From positions 215,372-279,371 of the forward strand of contig JABCPU010000042.1 in assembly GCA_016800925.1 (NCBI GenBank): 64,000 nt of DNA, in the 5' to 3' direction. The position numbers and the translations under genes were made by a program. This stretch comes from Suillus spraguei (taxonomy: Eukaryota; Basidiomycota; Agaricomycetes; Boletales; Suillaceae). A model generated the notes under the pieces. That model searched no databases. It saw nothing but the letters and a program-made list of their open reading frames with translations, and was not told where the DNA came from. Position 1 is the first letter of the stretch. Every line of letters begins with the position of its first letter. Shown here piece after piece: positions 59,601 through 64,000 of this stretch.

Positions 59601-60129
59601 AAAACCAGGAAGCAAATGATACAACTTGAGCCGGGGCCAGACCAGCTTCAGAAATACAAACCCCTGCTTCGCGAGCAGCTCAAAATCAGCACTGCCATCG
59701 GCGATCCAAACGCCCGAGGTCAGCGAAATGAGTCCCTCGCTTGGTTCTGGTCAGTGGAAGTCGACATGGAGGGTCCAGAAAATTCGTGGAATGAGGAATG
59801 TGAGTTCGGGCATGCTTGATATATTCGTGGTGAGCTGACAGGACCCATCCCAAGTTTACCGAGTTCATTGGCTTCGGGCAAAGGCACTACGGGATCGATG
59901 GATGGAAGAAATATCATTGGTGCAATCAGAGATGGATTGGACGTGCAACTTTTTCTTGTGGAAGGCAACCACATGGGGTGCCCGGATGCAGGAATCATTG
60001 TTGAAACAACTTCCGGGTCATGCATGCTATGCCGGAAGGCAGTCTCAAATGTATTCCTTACTAGCTCAGGATGCACAGGCAGCATTTCAAGACCTGCAGC
60101 CCTCGTTGATCGATGGTGCACATGAATGA
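56700..60129 (+). pseudogene. KDZ-type DNA transposase with CxC2-like N terminus, several frameshifts
   Basis: Exon 1 (56700-56954) ends with a likely GC-AG intron (donor GCAAGT). Exon 2 opens SQNDYLRQWLPRQESYLHHL and has the cysteine cluster CIICHQDGVYKCQDC, LYCTGCCRSQHRCNPFHWI, then MVIVDKSGVHRLEVRCCDCP. The catalytic part has FVMDGNFKAEHLHPIN (first Asp), TFYDINCQYNKHFRVR (second Asp), then GIGLWHVHGHQDSCYVR and GEIMETLWARLN (Glu). A later exon (from 58972) gives EIELRLLEAGNARHAAP and CRRCMAEDLIPLEMSLREGQ. It ends at 60129 with a short last exon. KDZ proteins are DDE-type transposases of fungal DNA transposons. A TGA at 57917 and single-base losses near 58347 and 58640, with a frame change near 57700, break it. 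Confidence 0.85.
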
Positions 60130-60300
60130 ATTTGTTTTGCTGATGAAACGCATATTTGACACCCAAACATTGAGTCCCGGGAATTGTCCGGGTCAGCCCA
60201 TGTCGGAGTTTGAATTTCTAATCCATCCATCAGTGACTCATATCATCAGCTCTTTACTATCTGTCAGTGTCATTCCCAGCGTCACACTCTTGCATTAGCC

Positions 60301-61102
60301 ATGCCTGAAACTCCTGCATCCACATCTGGCACTCCAAATACTGGACATCACTGGCAACCCATGAAGCTGAACCTTCAAGATATTTCTTGTACTTTGAATA
60401 TGGCTGCATCGCGCATCCGCGCATGTATCTCTCAATATCAGATGGAGGCTGCTAACAACCCTCCCTCTTCTGCCCGGATCATGTACTTTAAAGCCGGGGT
60501 GCAATGGGAAATCAATGTAAGTGACTGATGACCGGATGACCGGCTGACTTTTTTGGGCAATGCTGAGATTTCCAACAGACATTTGTTACGCCACTCCTGC
60601 AGTACTCAGCTGCAAGGAACATCGTTTCTGTTGTTCCAAGCCCCGTCGCTCATGTCCTGACATTGTATCCCATGCTCACCTGGAACACTGTTCCAGACCA
60701 CATCTTTTCATCCCACCTGTGTCAGTTTGATGATGTCGCAGCTCCGGGACATCCATCCCGGATTATTCCCAGCTATGATACTCCATGGTGGATGGGACAC
60801 ACCGAAATTCCGAATGAACCATGGCAATGGGGTCAGATCATGAGGTCCTGTGTCGTTCACTACCAGCATTGGATGGTAAATGGAGTTGAGGATGATGGCT
60901 TGGTTCTTCCTGAGGAGGTAAATGACTCATCAGGCCCATCAGTGATGGACTTAAGATGATTCGAGCACGCCTGGTAGCATTGATGGAGGAGCAAGATGAG
61001 GGTATCCATGAGAAGATGGCAGAGGTGAAGATGTACACTGACATGCTACAGAGATTGAAGAGAGGCAGGGGAGTGGAGTCCTCTTCACTGTGTTTAGATT
61101 AG
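60301..61102 (+). CDS. Small unfamiliar protein next to KDZ transposase
   Basis: Three exons: 60301-60516, 60579-60917 and 60956-61102. The introns are GT-AG, 62 and 38 bp; the second is very short. The product is about 233 residues. It starts MPETPASTSGTPNTGHHW, then ISCTLNMAASRIRACISQYQ. The middle is rich in Trp/His/Pro (TPWWMGHTEIPNEPWQWGQI, VVHYQHWMVNGVEDDG). The C-terminal helix reads ALMEEQDEGIHEKMAEVKMY. Frames join without stops. It starts 171 bp after the KDZ stop in the same direction. The family is not recognised, and no catalytic motif is seen. It is probably cargo or an accessory gene of the KDZ element, by position only. Confidence 0.55.
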
Positions 61103-61179
61103 AATGGTCTTCATTTCATACATGATGTAAAATATTTTATTCCGTCCAAATGATTGTCTTGACTCCCGAATATTTTGTT

Positions 61180-63080
61180 CCGGATTTTGAGGACTGGATG
61201 TCAAGATCCGGGTGTAGAGTCCTAAATCCCAAATGCTGAGTGGCGAATGCCTGAGTGCAATGGTACTTAGAGTTTGGGACTTAATTCATGGGACTCGACT
61301 TCCAAATGGCAAGATTGCCTCACATATTTCTGAGTGGCGAGTCACGAATCTTAGGTACCGAACCCCGAACCCCACAATTGTGGACTACCGGTTTTCATGG
61401 TTTGGGGTTCAGCAATCAAGGGTCGAGACGAAATAGATATCTGTGCGACAGTGCGGGGTTCGGCAGTCAACATATGTGGATCAATAACTTTCACATTATT
61501 CTGAGTCCCGAGTCCCGAGTTCCGGGTCCCGGGCCTCGGCAGTCGGCGTTCGGCACTTCACATGTGTGCATCCATATCATTCACAATGTTGTGAGTCCCG
61601 AGTCCCGAGTCCCGGCTGCCGGAGTTCGGGGTTCGCACCCAACATGTGTGGATTATTCTGAGTGCCGAGTGCCGAGTTCCGGGTCCCGGGGCTCGGCAGT
61701 CGGCGTTCGGGACTTAACATGTGTGCATCAATATCATTCACAATGTTGTGTGTCCCGAGTCCCGAGTTCCGGCTGCCGGGGTTCGGGGTTAGGCACTTTA
61801 CATATGGGAATCACTATCTTTCACAATGTTGTGAGTCCCGAGTTCCGGCTGCCGGAGTTCGGGGTTCGGCACTCAACATGTGTGGATTATTCTGAGTGCC
61901 GAGTGCCGAGTTCCGGGTGCCGGGGCTCGGCAGTCGGCGTTCGGCACTTAACATGTGTGCATCAATATCATTCACAATGTTGTGAGTCCCGAGTTCCGGC
62001 TGCCGGAGTTCGGGGTTCGGCACTCAACATGTGTGGATTATTCTGAGTGCCGAGTGCCGAGTTCCGGGTGCCGGACCTCGGCAGTCGGCGTTCGGGACTT
62101 AACATGTGTGCATCAATATCATTCACAATGTTGTGTGTCCCGAGTTCCGGCTGCCGGAGTTCGGGGTTCGGCACTCAACATGTGTGGATTATTGTGAGTG
62201 CCGAGTGCCGAGTTCCGGGTGCCGGGCTCGGCAGTCGGCGTTCGGCACTTAACATGTGTGCATCAATATCATTCACAATGTTGTGTGTCCCGAGTCCCGA
62301 GTTCCGGCTGCCGGGGTTCGGGTTAGGCACTTTACATATGGGAATCACTATCTTTCACAATGTTGTGAGTCCCGAGTTCCGGCTGCGGAGTTCGGGTTCG
62401 GCACTCAACATGTGTGGATTGTTGTGAGTGCCGAGTGCCGAGTTCTGGGTGCCGGGGCTCGGCAGTCGGCCGTTCGGCACTTAACATGTGTGCATCAATA
62501 TCATTCACAATGTTGTGTGTCCCGAGTCCCGAGTTCCGGCTGCCAGGGTTCCGGGTTCGCCACTTGATATGTGGGAATCAGTATCTTTCACAGGGTTCGG
62601 CATTCGGCATTCGGCACTTTACATGTAGGAATCAATATCTTTCTCGTTTCTTCTGAGTCCCAAGTTCCGCCGGCTGGCTGCCGGGCTCGGAGTTCGGCCC
62701 TCAACATGTGTGGATCAATGACTTGCACATTATTCTGAGTCCCGAGTCCCGAGTCCCGGCTGCCGGGATTTGGAGTTCGTCATTTATGATATGTGAATTC
62801 ACATCTTTCACATTGTTCTGAGTCCCGAGTCCGAGCTCCGGCTGCCTGAGTTTGGGATTTGGCACTCACTATATGTGAATTCATATTTTTCACATTGGTG
62901 TCAGTCCTGAGTCCCGAGTGCCGGCTGCCGGTGTTCGGTGTTCGGCAGTCACAATGTGTGGATCAAAGTCTGTTGCCTCACACTTTCCTGAGTCCCGAGC
63001 GTGAAGCCTGAATTCGGACTATCGATCATTGAGTCCCTAATTTCGAGGATCGAGTCCCGAGTCCCGAGATACACAGAGTT
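61180..63080 (+). repeat. CpG-rich minisatellite field with higher-order period, right of KDZ block
   Basis: The same core as the left field (TGCCGGAGTTCGGGGTTCGG, GAGTCCCGAGT). In 61550-62530, units of about 75 bp alternate. TTCACAATGTTGTG starts at about 61570, 61739, 61823, 61972, 62123, 62273, 62357 and 62507, giving a common composite period of about 150 bp. Type A units end CGGCACTCAACATGTGTGGA; type B units end GGCGTTCGGCACTTAACATG. The ends are more diverged. The long frames seen here are only translations of the repeat. Confidence 0.85.
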
Positions 63081-63205
63081 AGGGACTCAATTCATGGAAC
63101 TCGACTTCCGACTTGAGTTCCAGAACTGTTGATGCTCTAATTGGTACATGGTATTCGTGTGTTGCTACTAACATGGGTCACAACTCTGTCAACTTCTTTG
63201 ATCTT

Positions 63206-64000
63206 TCACACCGTGCTTAGTATGTGGCCTTCGACCATAGCCCATCCACATGAGGGAACCCCGGCATAAATGTGCACAGAATCCCTCATATACCATGCCC
63301 AAGCAATCCGATCCCCTTCCCCTCCATCAACACCATGTCTCACAATTCTTCCCGAAAATGCAATCATACAGCCGGAATCATACCTGAATTCCAGCTGAAG
63401 GCTTGGCATACTCATCCGAGCATTAGAATAGTTCCCCACGGTGGTGAGAATATCGAAGCATTCAGGAATCGATAAATGGTCTCGATGATTGGGGGTTTCC
63501 CGATTGGAAATGATGGAGAGGCTGTTAAACACGGATGCCCAGTACTGCAGGGTCTCTGGCATCTGTGGCAGTTCCTTGCTCACTGCCTTATCTCCGAGGT
63601 GTGACAAGGCTCGTAACCCTGCAAAATACTGCTGAGGATGCATGACCCTGAGTGCCGCCGATGCGATGGCTGCCGGCCTTGCAATAGCTTTCAGGATATT
63701 CTCGGAGGAGGGTCCCTTCAATGATGCGGATACCTCCGGATCTGACAGATTCTATGGGATTGGTGAGTTTGACTCCAGAAATCACCATCTCATCACATCC
63801 TACCTCGTGGCCCTGTTGAAACCATGCCGGAGATAAATTGATGCATCCGGGAGTTGACCCAACATTTTCCGAGCCCTGTTTTGAACCATTCTTGATTATA
63901 TCGCCAATTGCCATCAGCCTTTACACTTTTTTCGAGGCTTGGACCCAGCAAATCGGTGGCCGCCCTGATTTCCTTCTGTATGTGGTACATTTGATATTCA
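63206..64000 (-). CDS. TET/JBP-family 2-oxoglutarate/Fe(II) dioxygenase, N terminus beyond window
   Basis: The last exon (63206-63751) has a dioxygenase core: SIISNRETPNHRDHLSIPEC with the Fe-binding HxD (His-Arg-Asp), LTTVGNYSNARMSMPSLQLE, FRYDSGCMIAFSGRIVRHGV with the distal Fe-binding His, and GEGDRIAWAWYMRDSVH with a 2OG-binding Arg. Upstream, DPEVSASLKGPSSENILKAI is typical of the fungal family. A 52-bp GT-AG intron (63752-63803) precedes an exon that reads INLSPAWFQQGHE into it. The gene continues past 64000. Fungal TET/JBP enzymes oxidise 5-methylcytosine in DNA. All visible catalytic residues are present. It points toward the KDZ block, tail to tail, separated by the satellite field. 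Such genes are known to be linked to KDZ transposons in basidiomycetes. Confidence 0.82.

Noticed and set aside
61288..62656. Long open frames (up to 252 codons) with repeated CRVPSSG-like peptides
   Set aside because: They are translations of the 75/150-bp satellite on both strands. They have no codon constraint and frames change with unit length.

Overview
This window looks like a piece of an Agaricomycete (mushroom-forming basidiomycete) genome. The evidence is eukaryotic genes with many introns of about 50 bp, chromodomain Ty3/gypsy retrotransposons, WD40-TPR-HET genes, CxC-type KDZ transposases and a fungal TET/JBP dioxygenase. The HET and KDZ families resemble those common in Boletales, but placement at order level is only a guess.

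Left part (1-24.7 kb): conserved genes with insertions among them. The 3' part of a YTA7/ATAD2-type AAA-bromodomain gene (+) converges on RFC1 (-). Then comes a young, complete Ty3/gypsy chromovirus (Gy1, 6770-12185) with identical 216-bp LTRs and a perfect 5-bp target duplication (TSD). After it lie a secreted aspartic protease (-), LINE debris, a WD40-TPR-HET gene whose WD40 half is frameshifted, and a damaged copy of GRC3 whose P-loop is destroyed.

Middle (24.7-48.3 kb): a graveyard of mobile elements. An old Gy1-related element (Gy3, -, 27180-38638) is split in its RT by a second element (Gy2, +, 27650-36067). Gy2 in turn carries a solo LTR of a third family inside its RNase H. Gy2 has an extra zinc-knuckle ORF after its integrase/chromodomain. 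Three more solo LTRs, each with a perfect TSD, a second and broken aspartic protease paralogue, a LINE-derived tandem array, a decayed Crypton-like tyrosine recombinase and a G-rich minisatellite follow. Decay in Gy2 is mostly C-to-T at CpG.

Right part (48.4-64 kb): a KDZ DNA-transposon neighbourhood. A CxC2-type KDZ transposase (56.7-60.1 kb, +) sits with four unfamiliar multi-exon genes. These are a double C-x2-C-x6-C protein (-), an acidic YLGPDD-repeat protein (+), a basic protein with a repeated AWKN motif (-) and a small coiled-coil protein (+). A TET/JBP 2-oxoglutarate/Fe(II) dioxygenase (-) runs off the right edge. The block is bracketed by two large CpG-rich minisatellite fields sharing the same core. 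A linked DNA transposon plus 5-methylcytosine oxidase plus satellite cluster is the most interesting system in the window. Several genes here need one extra base in a short G or C run to read through, so whether they are really pseudogenes or contain sequencing errors is open.
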